NCBI RefSeq assembly: GCF_032854445.1
Contig: NC_088299.1
Location: 18,593,608-18,657,607 of the forward strand
Source of the DNA: Liolophura sinensis
Lineage: Eukaryota > Mollusca > Polyplacophora > Chitonida > Chitonidae
DNA: 64,000 bases
Direction: 5' to 3'
Made by a program: the position numbers and the translations under genes. The first letter of the stretch is position 1, and each line of letters begins with the position of its first letter. The notes below the pieces were generated by a model. It searched no databases. It was not told the DNA's origin and worked only from the letters and a program-made list of their open reading frames with translations. Of this stretch, positions 13,802 through 26,801 are shown one piece after another.

Positions 13802-16800
13802 AGAGTCGGGGTATGTAAAACATTCTGATCGGTACGCGGCTGGTTAGGACAATTCGTCGGTGCCTACCCTGGTGACGTGTGATGATAATCGCACAAATTG
13901 ACCTTGTCCGCGACTTCAGCGGAGACTAAGATTTATCACTAGGCCACGAGACTAACAGGCCGGCAAGCTCTGACACATAGTTCCCTATTGATGCGCTCGA
14001 TGTGTTTACTTTAGGAGGCAATTGTCTGAGTGTTAACTCTGTTAAATCGGAATGTTAAAACGCCTAGATCAGTTCACCTGATACAAACATGAGATACTGT
14101 CAGATCGTCGTAAAGGTTATCTGTCACGTTAACAGAATTAGACGCGTTTGCTTTAGAGCTTTCAGGAAATTCTGTTCTGTTCAAAAAAGCGTGTTTGTGA
14201 AAAGATGTAGTTTTCGCGACCTCAAAATATCCCTTCCCATTTGTTGTTAGATGGTGAAACCTCCAGTCGTGATCTATGTATACATGGCCTCGAATGAAAC
14301 AGACTTTATTTCGTTCCGCTTATTAGAGAGAGGATATTGTTTTTGAGAATAAATTCACTCAGCATGACAACTTGTCATGTCTACGTCGGGTCAGTAGAAC
14401 ACGATCTACACTCATGCCAGAACTCAGCCCAATAGACCTACATGCTTTCGTTCAGGTCCGAAACTCGTTCATGATTTACGACTGGCATTTATCTCGGTCG
14501 AAATGTCACGTGCTACGTATACGGTATTACCGCGGGATGATAAATGTCGTCTGCTATTCATGTTTATTTCACGCGCTAAGCATTTCGCCTCACAAACTGT
14601 CTTGTTGTGTGGGATATCGCTTAGCTACCCACGCGCTCAGACACGGTTGCCATGTAGCGCCGCCTAGGTGGTAAACAAACAGACTCATTCCAACCGTTTG
14701 TTAACCAGTTCTTTCTAATTCTGACAAATTGATGAGCATGTTGAACGGCAGGTAGCTGACCCGTATCTCTATCCATCACTACAGAGTGAATTTACCGGTC
14801 CGGTGTGACGAGAAGAGAGAGGGGAGCATATACGTAAATCTTGGTTCATCCTGAGCGCATTTTCTATATGTACACTGACACACATGACGTATATACGAAT
14901 ATACCATCACCCCCAAAATCCCACTTCCAAGCTGTGTAACCCATTGTCCATCGTCATCATATAGTGGCCAAAAGAGTAGACAGTGCGCGTGTGTGGAACA
15001 GTGCACGCTCCAGTTTTCACGCGAATTACTCCGCCAAAAATCTGCAGCGAGCGCACAGAGCACAAAGCAGAGTTCTCAATCTGCGTGATGCGCTATAATC
15101 AGCCGAGTACACTCGTACTTAGCTTTTAATCGTTTATTAATACTTTTTATAATTGTTTTTGTTCTTCCCCGGAAGCCCTTGCAGGTGATTGACAAATGCA
15201 AACATACACGCACATAAATAGGTTATGCATTTACCTGTTTGGTGTACATATACATTTAGAAGGAGTATACCTTATTATTTTTGTTAGAAATAAAAACACT
15301 GTGGTTATGCATGTCGCCATATTGTAGAAAAGACGCGAACACAGTTAGTCAAATCGAACAGAAAAGAAAATACGAAGATGGGAAAAAGGGCACATTTCGG
15401 AGTCCAAACTTTAACAAATTTACACTTTGCGAATGTAATATAGATAACAAAGGCAAGCTTCACAGGCAAATTTACCAACAGCTGATGAATATGCATATAT
15501 ACCTTGACGCGGTATATAAAAATAATGAGATCACGATAGTTGGATGGTGTTGTACACGATTGCGGTGGGAGCGGTAGGGAGGAGATTGGTGGTAAGCGAG
15601 TAAGATGAAACGTCCACACAAAGTGGTGTGCCGGGTGTTTTACTCATCAAAGCTCGTTAAATGAAATTAGAGACCGTAAAACAAGTCTGATGTAGGTCGA
15701 AAATCTGCACGTCTCGAATACATAAACCAAACTTTGTAAGACTTGTACAAAAGCTGACTTTTGCAAACCGAGAATTATCTCTCATCACTGCCAAAGTTCA
15801 GACGAAATCTATATGCTAATTTGTTTCTGGAAATCTTTCACCCATATGTGAGGTTTGGAAGTGAAAAAATGTTAACTAGGTCCAGCTTGTGTGGCTGGCA
15901 ATTGACATCCATTTAAGCAGGTTTAAAGACTAGTCCATAAAACACGTGCTTGGCTTCTCTGCAGCACCTGTTACACGATACCAGCACCGAGCTGTCAAAG
16001 GACGGTATGCTTACGTTTCCGTTTTAAGTAGAAAGAGTGACGTAATGACTGGAAGTATTTCACTTTGGACTAAGTGGCCGTAGTTAATGAATTGCCCATA
16101 CTATGAGTATTGGCCAAATTTGTGCTGCGCGCTTTGGGACGCGGGATCCATCGAAGGCCATCTCGCCAATTATACAAGCCTCCGGGGATTCGATCGCTCC
16201 GACCACAGGTGCTCGGGATGGTACATTTCATTCGCTTCGGATGCTGACGGACCAACCTAAGCGGAAAATGGAAATATGAATCGTGCAATTTGATTATGCC
16301 CGGTGCTGAGATCATGGACTGATATGAACACGTGTTCGCTCATCACGTCTTGCTCACTGACGAGAAACAGCTCGTCCATTCGCACGCCACTTGGAGTTTT
16401 CACAAACCACATCAATTTATTGCTGTACACTAGAAAAATAATCCTCTATTACCAGAAATTTAATTCAGCAAATTTTTGACACCCATCGAAAGCTAAAAGC
16501 AAACTACATTGGACATCATTAACTTACAACTGCCTGATGCAGTTTAATTAACGATCTACTTCAAGCTTTTGAATTAAACGTCACAGATACATTGCCGCAG
16601 TTTTGCTCGTATTGCAGGAATAAAAATGCTTGAAATAAGGATAGGCAGTCAGCCTTGAATGTTACACATTTATCCTCTACACTATATTTGAGGATGTCTG
16701 AATAAATGAATGACTGAATGAATGACTAGAGCAATACTGCAGCCATAACGAGGCGAGAACATGGGCTCCAATAATGGAAGTCTAAATATAGGTCCCCGTA

Positions 16801-17541
16801 ACCATCATCGCACAAATATTGTCTGTCCTCACTAAATGAAGGTTTCTAAAATACATAACTGTACAATGTACACAAGTATTAATTAAGACCTATTAGCTAG
16901 AAGAAGGCCAGCCACTGAAGGTCCACATGGCCATTTGTTTACATTTCCCTCGTTTTTGAGTTTGTCACCGCAGAGTTCGTTCCGTTTAGCAGAAGACTGT
17001 TCTGGCAGCTGAAATGGAAGACGATTCCATGGGTCAACATGCTGACTGTGACACCCTGCATGCTGCTATAGTGTCATGTTTTGTTGTTTTTAGACAACCG
17101 CCTAGGGTGTTGTAGTGCACCCGAGTAATCCGTGGGTCGCGCGGTATGGGGACAGTGGTATCGGTTTCGGCAACCAGTATCTCGTCAATCACGCTTGTAA
17201 CAAAGTGACCAGTATGCACTAACATGCTATAAACACCACGCCGGAAATGAAAATTAATTATTAAATTGACATTTATGTCAATCCAGAAAGTTCTGTGATA
17301 ATTAACGGGTTTAGAACCCTGTAGCACTTTGATGTCGAACGCGTGTACAGTATGAGTATGAAGTTATAACACAGGCTTATTGACTCGTCGAAACATTCAC
17401 GTCCTTAACGTTGGCCTCGTACTATCCGATAGGTGAAGCCACAAGATCGAATCCATCTCTTGCAGTGTTACGTCAGAATATTTGTCAGGTATCCGGCTAG
17501 GGGGCTGTAGTTTAATCCGGTTTCTTCCATCTATAATTACC
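13802..17541. other. Intergenic stretch, no gene seen
   Basis: Several frames of 70-104 codons occur on both strands (for example 14372-14674 and 15281-15577), often overlapping on opposite strands, without domains or splice context. No array is present. Confidence 0.4.
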
Positions 17542-17888
17542 GGCCCGGATAGCACAGTTGGTAGAGCGTCCGCTTCGGGACCGGTAGATCCAGGATCAAT
17601 CCTTGATCGAGTCACACCTAAGACTTTAAAAGAGGAAGTTGTAACTTCCTCGCTTGGCGTTCAGCATGAAGGGGATAGTGCAACGACTGGTTGACCCGTA
17701 TCAGTATAATGGCTCGGGCGGGCGGCTTACTTGCCTTCGGTAAGTCGTCTCAGTGATGCAGCACTAAATAAAAGAGCGGTCGAAATCCGTCCTGCAACAA
17801 GGAGGCACATTACACGTGCATGCACCCTAATGATTCCTTCGTCGTCATATGACTGAAAAATTGTTGAGTGCGACGAAAAAACACCTAT
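17542..17888 (+). repeat. tRNA-derived SINE, second family, near full length
   Basis: The 5' head is tRNA-like: box A tagcacagttgg at about 17550-17561 and box B ggatcaatcc at about 17592-17601. A central block (gttgacccgtatcag ... ggcttacttgccttcggtaa ... gtgatgcagcac) resembles the conserved central domain of molluscan SINEs of the Meta/RUDI type, as I recall them. The 3' end reads 'attgttgagtgcgacg' followed by an A-rich tail. It is not an intact tRNA gene because no acceptor stem closes. Confidence 0.8.
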
Positions 17889-18204
17889 TAGAGAAATATA
17901 CCAGTATAAGCATAACAGTTCGCCAATAAAGTATTAATTAGGCTTAAGCGAGACTCGTAACGAATACATCACAGTTCATGTATGGGAAGAGAGTTTATCC
18001 AAAAGCCACATGGCCAATTTGTTTATGATGTGTGAGATGTTAGTATGAGTGATTTTATCCTCAGGTATAGGCGTTATAGTGGGACTGTGGCGTTGCCTGA
18101 TTGCAGATGATCAAGGTTCTACGCTGATCATCAGTACATCAGTATATTGTGGTAAGTAATATATCTTACTATATAGGTAAAAAAAACGTAGCAGGAACAA
18201 TAAA

Positions 18205-18362
18205 ATGTTTATTTTATTTATTTTATGGATGTTTTACTCAAAAATATTTCACTTATACGATAGAGGCCAGCCTTGCGGTGGGAGGAAACCGACTAGAGCG
18301 CGGGGAAACCCACGACCGTCCTCTGGTTGCTAACAGATCTTCCCACATATGACCGGAGAATT
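18205..18362 (-). repeat. SINE fragment, main family, minus strand
   Basis: The sequence atgttttactcaaaaatatt, then cacttatacgat, ggtgggaggaaaccg and cttcccacatatgaccggag is the reverse complement of the 3' two thirds of the main SINE family, considerably diverged. Confidence 0.75.
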
Positions 18363-18509
18363 TTAGTGTGGCCTGGAAGTACTGTATTTTCAGGTCGGTT
18401 TAAAATTAATTTCGGAGGTTTTTAAAAATTAATTTGTAAAAGGTGAAATTCGTGTGGTCCGCATCAAAAGTTATTCTAGAATTGGGTTCCAATTTATTTT
18501 TGAGGCGCG

Positions 18510-18856
18510 TAGAATAACATAAATCTGCGTAATTAAAAAAAAAAACACATACAATGTCTCGCTTTGAAAAAACGCATACAATGTCTGGTTTGCATTAACA
18601 TAAAACTGCGTAATGAAAAAACACACACGTACAATGTCTGCTTTGGACTAACATAAAACTACGTAATTAAAAAATACACACGTACAATGTCTGCTTTGGA
18701 TTAACATAAAACTACGTAATTAAAAAATACACACGTACAATGTCTGCTTTGGATTAACATAAAACTACGTAATTAAAAAATACACACGTGCAATGTCTGC
18801 TTTGGATTAACATAAAACTACGTAATTAAAAAACAGACATACAATGTCTACTTTGG
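18510..18856. repeat. Minisatellite, about 53-bp unit, about 6 copies
   Basis: Units contain acacacgtacaatgtctgct and cataaaactacgtaatt. The central three are nearly identical and the outer ones are shortened or diverged. Confidence 0.93.
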
Positions 18857-18925
18857 GATTTTTTTTTGTTTTTTTTTTTATTTATTTATTTTTTTTTGTT
18901 TTATTTAATTTTTTTTTTTGGAAGC
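18857..18925. repeat. T-rich low-complexity tract
   Basis: About 60 bp of nearly pure T with scattered A and G directly follow the 53-bp array. Confidence 0.9.
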
Positions 18926-21900
18926 CGCCATTAACCCATGGTAATCCTTTGGTGTGATCTGTTTCTTCAACCGTTTTCTGCCTCCTTCGTCATGGTACTT
19001 AAAACAGCCCGGATCCCTGAATCACCCTTACTGCGTCCTTCTTCGTAATTATGTCGCATACCTCAACCAACTCATGTAACGTATGTACATGTATCTTGAA
19101 TGTTATATGTACAAAAGACAGTTTACGTATTACTCAGGCTACATGTGTACACCCAAAGCACAGATAACATGAAGTCATATACATGTAGTGAGGCTGTACT
19201 GCCCTACACTGTGGTACATTTGGTGACATGATCTAACAGTCGGGGGGCAGCTGGGGATGGGTGTACGGCTTGTTTCATACCTCTTCATCCCACTACGAAT
19301 GATGTCAGAAGGCATTTTCGGTCCACATCGGCTGATTGGCCAATTTCACGTCTCGTTTGTCGTGATGTTGGACGCTTGACCACTGGCCATTGAGAGGTGG
19401 CCCTGACATACTCACTGCTGACCGCGCACCGTCCATCTGTGTTTATTGACGCTGGCCGCCAGCCAAGGCTTAAAAACAACACCGCCTGTGACAAGTCAGC
19501 GAAACGGCTATACATCCCCAGATGGTGCACGGCTGAAATGAAACATGGAATCAACAGACACCGACCGAAATGTGACATCGCTCAAACCCTCCGCAAATTA
19601 AGTGATTTCACCAGGTCAGGGCTGATCGTATGTCAGACGATTACGTTTTTGCGTGGACAGATCTCTGAGCTATCTGTCAGAGTGGTCAGCAACGGCCAAC
19701 TGTCCAAGTGACGTGCAATTTGCTCAGCGTAATCGCCGAGTTAAGCTGGTGTGAAGATTTGACTGATAGGGAAAGGAAATACGGGAACGCTTACTGGGAA
19801 TTAGCCATTTAAATGGGACTTCTGAGGATATCAGAAGCGGGAATCATGCAGCACAAGCTTCGTCTTGAAACGACCAATATGTGGTGTCTATGTATTTAGT
19901 CCCAAGGTTTCTAAATTACCAGAAAATTAACCAGAATAAAAACAGATCGTGTATGAATAATTTAAGAAATTAATATCAAGATTCTCCGCATCCAGCGGCA
20001 ATCAACTGAAACAAAAGCTACTCCTTTAAGTACATCCACAAGCATTTAATTTGTTATTATCTTGACTGATAGTATATTGTCAGTTATAATCAAACATATT
20101 ACTTGACAGTCTTTATGGATTCAGAATGGTTTTTTTGTGCGAAAAATCCTGCCATGCGAATCGCAAAAAAAAACATCTCAGAAGGTAATGCGCAGCCAAA
20201 CCAAAATTGTTGATCCATGACAGGTAAATGATAACATAGAAAACACGAGTGTGTATAGCTTTCATGTTCATATAAACTACAATTGTTGTATGCAATGCTG
20301 GCTCAGTGGGGAAACTTTCCCGTCTTAGGTAACTGGTCCGCATAGAAGCTGGGTGCTCTGTTGTTCATTCCTGCCTTTGCGATGACTTTTTGTGGGAAAA
20401 CTGGTCACGTATTTCTCATGTTCTGCGATGACCGCACCAGATTGGACCCGAGTGGCCATCGGGCGGGGGTGGGTGTGTGTGTGTGTGGGGGGGGGGAGTA
20501 TCCCTTTGTTTACTCATATCTATTTATTTCCATTAGATTTTTACGCCGCACGCATGAATGTTTATTACTTATAACAGTTTAATATTGAAACACGTGAAGT
20601 AATAAATGTGACGTTAGACAGTTCCTCTGTTAGCGACAAACAACACTCTAGCATGAGCTACATGTTAGATGAAAGACCATTAAATATTTTGAAAATAGTT
20701 AGATTTATGTATTTTAGAATATTTTTCGAGCCAGTAAAATACATTTAAAGTCTTGGATTCTAATGTGGCCTTTTCTAACTATACTAGGACCAGTGATGTC
20801 ACTTCAGTTTTTTGCCACACCTATACTCCTATATTTCATCATTCAAAATGTATCTTCATTTAGAGCTATGAATGCATTCAGCAAATGGACCTTCAAAAGA
20901 ACTATTTCTTTTGCTGTGACAATACTTCTGTGACGTCATTGATACCCTTTGGGTCCCAAGAAACCACCATAGAATCCTATGTGTTAGATGCATTTTAGTC
21001 GGTTAGAAACATTCTGAAAAAATAAATCAGAGTATTTTCCTGGACAGTGTTTAATGCTCCTTCATCTTTACGAAAATACTAATATCCCTTCTTCATTTGA
21101 AAGACAAAACATCTTAACAGAAGCACGGAGGATTACCGTGGTTTGTCAACGCTCTCGGATTATCAGAGGCATTGTTTGTTATATGTTCAGAATAGTTCAG
21201 TGACACTTTGTGGGTGACGGTGAAAAAGTGTCATGTAGGTACTGTTTTGTTTCGTACACGTGAAGGAACGAACAAAGCGGCGCGATTTGGTGAACCTGGG
21301 TGCCCAGAAGCCTGTCACAATTAACATCAGCTGTTATCCCTACTTCTCACAGCTTCACAGCCGCCACATCTGAAAACGATTGTTTCCAGGCTTGATCAGA
21401 GCCACAAAGAAATGTAACGACAGAAAAAAAGTAAGGCGCCTACATCGTGAAAACCAAGACCCATTTCTTTATACAATTTGAGAAAAGTAAGATATCTGTC
21501 CGTTAAAACGCGATATGCAACCTGGAGAAGCGATGAGATGTCTTTTTCTTTGGTCTCTCACTTGTCAGCCTACGTCAGTCATGGCTTCAGCAGAAACGAA
21601 CAGCGATAGCAACATCGCTCGACAAGCCACTACGCTCTGCTATTGACATCTTACCGACCGTTGGATTGTTTTCAAAGCAGGAAACAAAAACAAAATAATT
21701 GCTTAAACATTTATCGCCCTTTTTTCTCGCCTCTCACGCCAATCGTACGTTGATTTATATTGCTTTATTTCAAAACAAGTCACGAATTTCATGCATGTTT
21801 TTCAAGCTAAACTGTGTTTATCCATGCGCCATAGAGAGGCGCGTGTGATAGGTAGTGAAAGCAGCAGTGCTGGCTGCCGAATGGCTCTCCCTGCCACTCG

Positions 21901-22834
21901 ATAACGCCTTCAACAGATATCTAACGAAAACACATCATGTATCCACTCGGTGTGTACATGGAATCAGCGACCCGCCATTGTTTGTACAGAGAAACCGGTC
22001 CGCGCTTTACCCCGCTATAAAAGCCAGCGCATGTTGTTTCGGCCTGACTTTCATTTAGTCCCATCGCCGTGCTTGTCGTTCTCGTCTTTTTCCCTATTCG
22101 TTCACTTCCACATGCCACCTCGTTTCTTATAAGATGCCTCCTACCAAATGAATATCAGCTAAAAATATAAAGCCTCCGAGTAGATAAAACAAAAGCTTAT
22201 TTGCTGGCGAGATTTCACCAAAGTTGTATTTATTTATATTGTTACGAGGAGCAAGTGTTTGCACGTGATGCCTGTATTGTAGGCATAGAGCGCTAACACT
22301 GCTAGGAAATGGCCACTTAGCGGAGCTTGCACAAGATATGGTAGATCTGTACAGGTATATAACGCTGTGCTTTTCCAGAAACAATAGAGTACAATTCTGA
22401 CCTGTTATATATCGACACAATTGGAACATTTTTATTTCTGCAAGTTTATTTCTTTATTATTTAATGGCCATACCAAAGAACTTCTTGGCGACAGTGCAAT
22501 GGTGAGGTTTTTCCACCATTGACTTTTAATAGTTGAAACTACACAAACATAAAATTGTACATTTTATATTCAGAACATCATCAATGAGTTTATTATGGAG
22601 AGTTTCCGTGCGGATTTCTCACTCTCTCATAACGCTTTATATTGTTTGCTTATAGAAATTATGTGTATAGACAATCTTTCACAAACCCATCACATATATA
22701 TATTTTGAAAAGTATCGGAAATTAATTTATTTGGCTTAACCGATGAATACATATATGTTGTGTGAATTCAGACATACTTGACTGAAAGTACAGAAGACCT
22801 TAGACTGTGGTCTAAATGTCCACGTTTACCGTGC
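18926..22834. other. Intergenic stretch, no gene seen
   Basis: Contains a short GT/G-rich tract (about 20463-20498). Frames at 19285-19711 overlap on opposite strands and lack domains. No tandem array or RNA gene is recognised. Confidence 0.4.
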
Positions 22835-22893
22835 AAAGGGAAGTAACTCGCAAAATTATGCTGACTATTATATTTTTGAAGTTATGTCCCTTT
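22835..22893. mobile_element. Short hairpin (MITE-like) element
   Basis: The ends form an inverted repeat: AAAGGGAAGTAACT at 22835-22848 pairs with AGTTATGTCCCTTT at 22880-22893 (12 of 14 positions). The AAGGGA-TAACT motif is familiar as an abundant repeat in molluscan genomes. No target-site duplication is visible. A single arm of similar sequence occurs near 7000-7015. Confidence 0.6.
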
Positions 22894-23310
22894 AAACTTC
22901 CTTAGAGTCCTGGGGCTGTTCGGTTGCAGGTTCAGGGAGTTTGTGGGATACGATACATGGATATATAAGTGGTTCATCGGAAAATTTATTGGATGTTACG
23001 GACATCGAAATCTAGTATAATGTTTGTATAGTTCGTATATCCATCACAATGGTAGGCTTATTGGTTGTAATATACTCACAATTAAGATTATCTGGAGATT
23101 TTCTTGCGACAGTGATATCTAAAAGATTTTCTTACCTATAAATAGTATAATGTATGTATGCACGCTAGGGTTTAACTTCGTACTTAGCAATTTTTCAGAC
23201 ATTTGACAACGAGAAGTCGTTAGGAATGTGTGCATATACTTTGTTTTCCTGTGGCAGGGTGTCCATGCCACCAAAGTGCTGCCGTCACTGAAGCATCACG
23301 CCGAAGACCT

Positions 23311-23763
23311 GGCCTCGGACCCCCATTAATTTTCCATAAGCGACAATGTTAACGTCTAGCACTGTAGCTCAGTCCCAAACATTCCGTGGCCAATAAGCTT
23401 TGGTGCATACCTGGCCCAGCCTGTGAGAAAGAAGCCATAAAAATCTTGACATAGGTTGACCGTCAAAATCTGGACCTTTCCATGCCGGCAGCTGGGAGGC
23501 GTGCCTAGCAACGCCAAGGGGACGTCACTCGCAGCCTCATCACTACCTCACACCTTGTGTCCTCTCGCCCAGAGTTTCAAACTTTCATCAATAAAGCTCA
23601 TACCTCCTCAAAGTTTAGACAGTTTCCAGCATTTTAATACCAAGCATGCACCTGTGCACCAAAAATGGACGCCTGGGAGCAAAAAAAGACTTTATACCCT
23701 AAAATTCACAGAACTACAATCGTCCCTACCGAAAAACGGAAGTTGTAATGGGGGTCTGTGTCC
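23311..23763 (+). repeat. Left 453-bp terminal direct repeat
   Basis: The copy itself begins and ends with an imperfect inverted repeat: it starts GGCCTCGGACCCCCATTA, and its 3' end, read on the other strand, starts GGACACAGACCCCCATTA (14 of 18 positions match). It includes AATAAA at 23590-23595. A frame shared with the right copy starts at 23456 but is probably not a gene. Confidence 0.9.
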
Positions 23764-24637
23764 TATCACACCAGCCAACTTTTTTCAAAATCAATAATTT
23801 TTGCACCACACAATTCCTGACACTTCTGAACCTCACAGGCAAAATTAGGGCTTGATACATGCAGAAACTTTGGAGTTGAATGAATTCAAGTTGGGGTACC
23901 CCCATCTTGGACATGTGTCTTTTTTTCAGGGTGAAAAAACTCTGAAGGGTAAACTTTGAAGCTTTGCAGTGCATATACCGTTCAAGATATCTCCATCAGG
24001 TCAACTGTTTTGGAAAGACAAGATGTTTATCTGCAAGAAAAGTTAAAAAAATCACATTGACAGAGCACTTTAGACTTTTCAAAAGCAACCATTTAGAGAA
24101 ATATACATTTTTAAGAAGACTTTTCTACTCAGAGCAGCTTTAAATATGAAAGTTACAAACCAAAAGTGTCAAAGCATACATCAAAATATAGGCAATTTAT
24201 CTGACAATTAAATGTCAAAATATAAGACATTTACTTCAGCAACTATGTGAAAAAAATTGACTGACAGTGTGGTAGGGGGTATCAAAGCGGATTGTCACGA
24301 TTTCGGAACAATCATTTGTGACCAAAATCAAAGCAAGAATAATGCCTCAAGGTGATGAAGACCTACTCACAGGCACTTTTTTAGTGGACAGGACTTAAGA
24401 AAAGACTAGTATCCCAGTTCCCCACTGAATAGCATGATGAAACCCTTTAAAAGACCACCCAGCCAGGCATCCCCCCCCCCTGCCCTCCTCCCCCATGACT
24501 GCTGATTGGCTGACCACCTCACCATGCAAAAACCTCCCTGCACCATTGCTGTTGTCTCACAGCAGGTTATTACTCTACACAGTCACATCAAAGGGTGTCA
24601 CATTGGCATCTACAACATATAAACAGAGAGGAAAAAT

Positions 24638-26692
24638 ATGAATTTAACATTTCCAATCAGGCAGCCACCAAGTACACCTATATTGGTCAGTCTGACAGTT
24701 AACAAGGCAAACAATCTACCCCAAAACACCATGAAGGGAGACAGAAAGAGGAAACAGTCTAGATTTCAAGCTGGAAAGGCCCAGGATCGCTCAAATAACC
24801 TGTCAGCAGTTACAGACATGCTGAATCCTCTGCCTGGGTGTTCCTTGATGGACACAGATTTCCAGCCCAATCAGGAGGCTGTAAGAACACACCAGCCTGA
24901 CACAAAGAGAATACAGCGGCCAAGACGGTGCAAGGTAGATTCCACGGCTGGATCAGACAGAGATACCCATGAGCGGGAATGGGCTGCTGAAGGAATGCGA
25001 CTCATAGACATACAGAAAATGGTGTGTATATGGAACAAAGTTATGCTTGAGCACAGTGAGACCAAGGACCACTGTCCACTGCCCAGGTTAGAGATAGCTG
25101 CAGAGAAAAAGTGGGGTTTAGCCTGGGCGTTCAGTTTTAAGTGCTGTGACTGTGACTATGTATCTGGCTTCCACAAATTCTACAAAGAGGTAGAATGCAA
25201 CAGACCTGGCCAAAAAGCTGCAGCGGTGAACCGAGCTCTTCAAGTAGGCCTCCAGGACACACCAATGGGGAACACCCGAGCCAGACTCCTATTTGCAGCG
25301 ATGGACGTGCCGCCTGCCACTCGTAGGAACATGCATCGCACTGCAAACCATGTCGCATCTGCAATCGCAAAGCTGAACAGAGAGGATATGGCAAATAAGG
25401 TGGAAGAGGTAAAGGCATACAAAAGGCAAAGAGGAGAGGATGACAGCACAATAGATTTGGCCACAGACACTCGCTACAACAGCATTACCATAACCAGTCC
25501 CAAGAAACCGGGCCAGAATGCTTCACAAGCCATTTCCCTGGCAGTGGAGACATCAACAGACAAGCAATACATTGTCTCCGCAGCACTGAAGAATAAATTG
25601 TGTTGGACTGGGTCCTGGCTGAGAGGAAAAGGCTTCCAAGTAAAGTGCCCTGGAGGACACGAGGAGTGCACAGCGAACACAAACCCACATGCCCCCTGGT
25701 CCGAGTATAATATGGGGAACGAGATTGGCGAGGGATTGGCGAGGCAAGGTGTTTTAGCCAAGCACGTAACCACGGACGGCGACTCCAGGTCAGCCAAGGG
25801 AGTGGAGGACGGCATCCGACTGGTCGAGCCACTGTGGGAGGTCGAACGGTTAGCAGACCCCACGCACCTTGGTAGATCCCAGTTCAAGAAATGTAACCAG
25901 GCTAAGTTCAGCGATGCCATGTTTGAAGGACAGGGCCGAACGAGGGAAGCCAGGAAGAAAGCACAGAAGGTGTTGAGTCAGGATGTTAAGGCCAGGTGTA
26001 GCTTGATATTTTCTCAACTTATGTCTGAGCACATTGGTGACATAAGGAAAATAAAAGCTTACCTACCCAGGGTTGTGGATGCAACGGTCAGGTGTTATGG
26101 TGGGGACTGTTCCAAATGCCGCAGGAACAGTGTGGTTTGCTCCGGAGGGGAAACCAGCAGCTGGTGGGAGAGATCCCTGTTTTTATCCGCCAGTAAACTC
26201 TGCCCTTTCAACATGGATGACAACGACAGGAAACTATTGACCGAAGTACTGCACATGAGGTTGAGCGAGACAGCCGTCACCAGTCTCCGGATGAACACCA
26301 GTACTCAAAAGTGCGAAGCTGTCAACAGATCACTCAGCGTCTCCTTGCCCAAGAATGTAAACTACAGCAGAAATATGGAGGGAAGGGCGGCGTCCACAAT
26401 CCACAGACTTAACAATGGCCAGGACAAGTCCACGGCTGCCAAACTCCAAGCTGTCGGCGCCAGTATTTCACCTAGGAGCGAGAAAACAGTACAACAGATT
26501 GAAAGGGTGAACCAGTACCACAAGGTTTATAAGAAGCGACAGACAGTTAAGGGGAGATCACTCCGCAATACAGCCAGAAAACTCCGAGAGCACATTGAGT
26601 ACAGGCTTTCAAATCCAGAAGAGAAAACTGACTATGCCAAGGGACAACTGGACAACACCCCAACAGATCACACATACGCTAGATATTTGTAA
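24638..26692 (+). CDS. Mutator-like transposase-domain protein
   Basis: An intact single-exon frame of 684 codons, probably the DDE-type transposase of the surrounding element. The N-terminus is basic (KGDRKRKQSRF at 34-44, RPRRCK at 94-99) as in DNA-binding or nuclear-targeting segments. A Cys cluster (CCDCDY, about 169-174) follows. The core has the layout I recall for metazoan Mutator-like transposase domains: ISLAVETSTDKQYIV (299-313), a Cys/His cluster (CPGGHEEC, 337-344), TTDGDSRSAKG (378-388, likely catalytic Asp), a second Cys set (CYGGDCSKC, 486-494), WWERSLFLSASKLCPF (509-524), and QKCEAVNRSLSVSLPK (557-572, likely the Glu). The start at 24638 gives the longest protein. Met32 has a better Kozak context. 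A Kolobok-like or other related assignment is possible. Confidence 0.65.
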   Translation: MNLTFPIRQPPSTPILVSLTVNKANNLPQNTMKGDRKRKQSRFQAGKAQDRSNNLSAVTDMLNPLPGCSLMDTDFQPNQEAVRTHQPDTKRIQRPRRCKVDSTAGSDRDTHEREWAAEGMRLIDIQKMVCIWNKVMLEHSETKDHCPLPRLEIAAEKKWGLAWAFSFKCCDCDYVSGFHKFYKEVECNRPGQKAAAVNRALQVGLQDTPMGNTRARLLFAAMDVPPATRRNMHRTANHVASAIAKLNREDMANKVEEVKAYKRQRGEDDSTIDLATDTRYNSITITSPKKPGQNASQAISLAVETSTDKQYIVSAALKNKLCWTGSWLRGKGFQVKCPGGHEECTANTNPHAPWSEYNMGNEIGEGLARQGVLAKHVTTDGDSRSAKGVEDGIRLVEPLWEVERLADPTHLGRSQFKKCNQAKFSDAMFEGQGRTREARKKAQKVLSQDVKARCSLIFSQLMSEHIGDIRKIKAYLPRVVDATVRCYGGDCSKCRRNSVVCSGGETSSWWERSLFLSASKLCPFNMDDNDRKLLTEVLHMRLSETAVTSLRMNTSTQKCEAVNRSLSVSLPKNVNYSRNMEGRAASTIHRLNNGQDKSTAAKLQAVGASISPRSEKTVQQIERVNQYHKVYKKRQTVKGRSLRNTARKLREHIEYRLSNPEEKTDYAKGQLDNTPTDHTYARYL

Positions 26693-26801
26693 CCGCCAGT
26701 TTTGTATAAAATTTGTCACTGCTGTTGTCGCTTGTGAAAGAAATTAAAAAATGATGACAGAAATTGAGCAAAATCTGAAACACATCTGTTATTTATTATT
26801 T

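Noticed and set aside
20790-20950. Possible inverted repeat around gtgatgtcac and gtgacgtcat
   Set aside because: The arms are short and poorly aligned and no target duplication is present.
23456-23797. 113-codon frame in the left direct repeat (and its twin at 27594)
   Set aside because: It starts in the repeat and diverges as soon as the repeat ends. No domain is seen, and it is more likely terminal repeat sequence.
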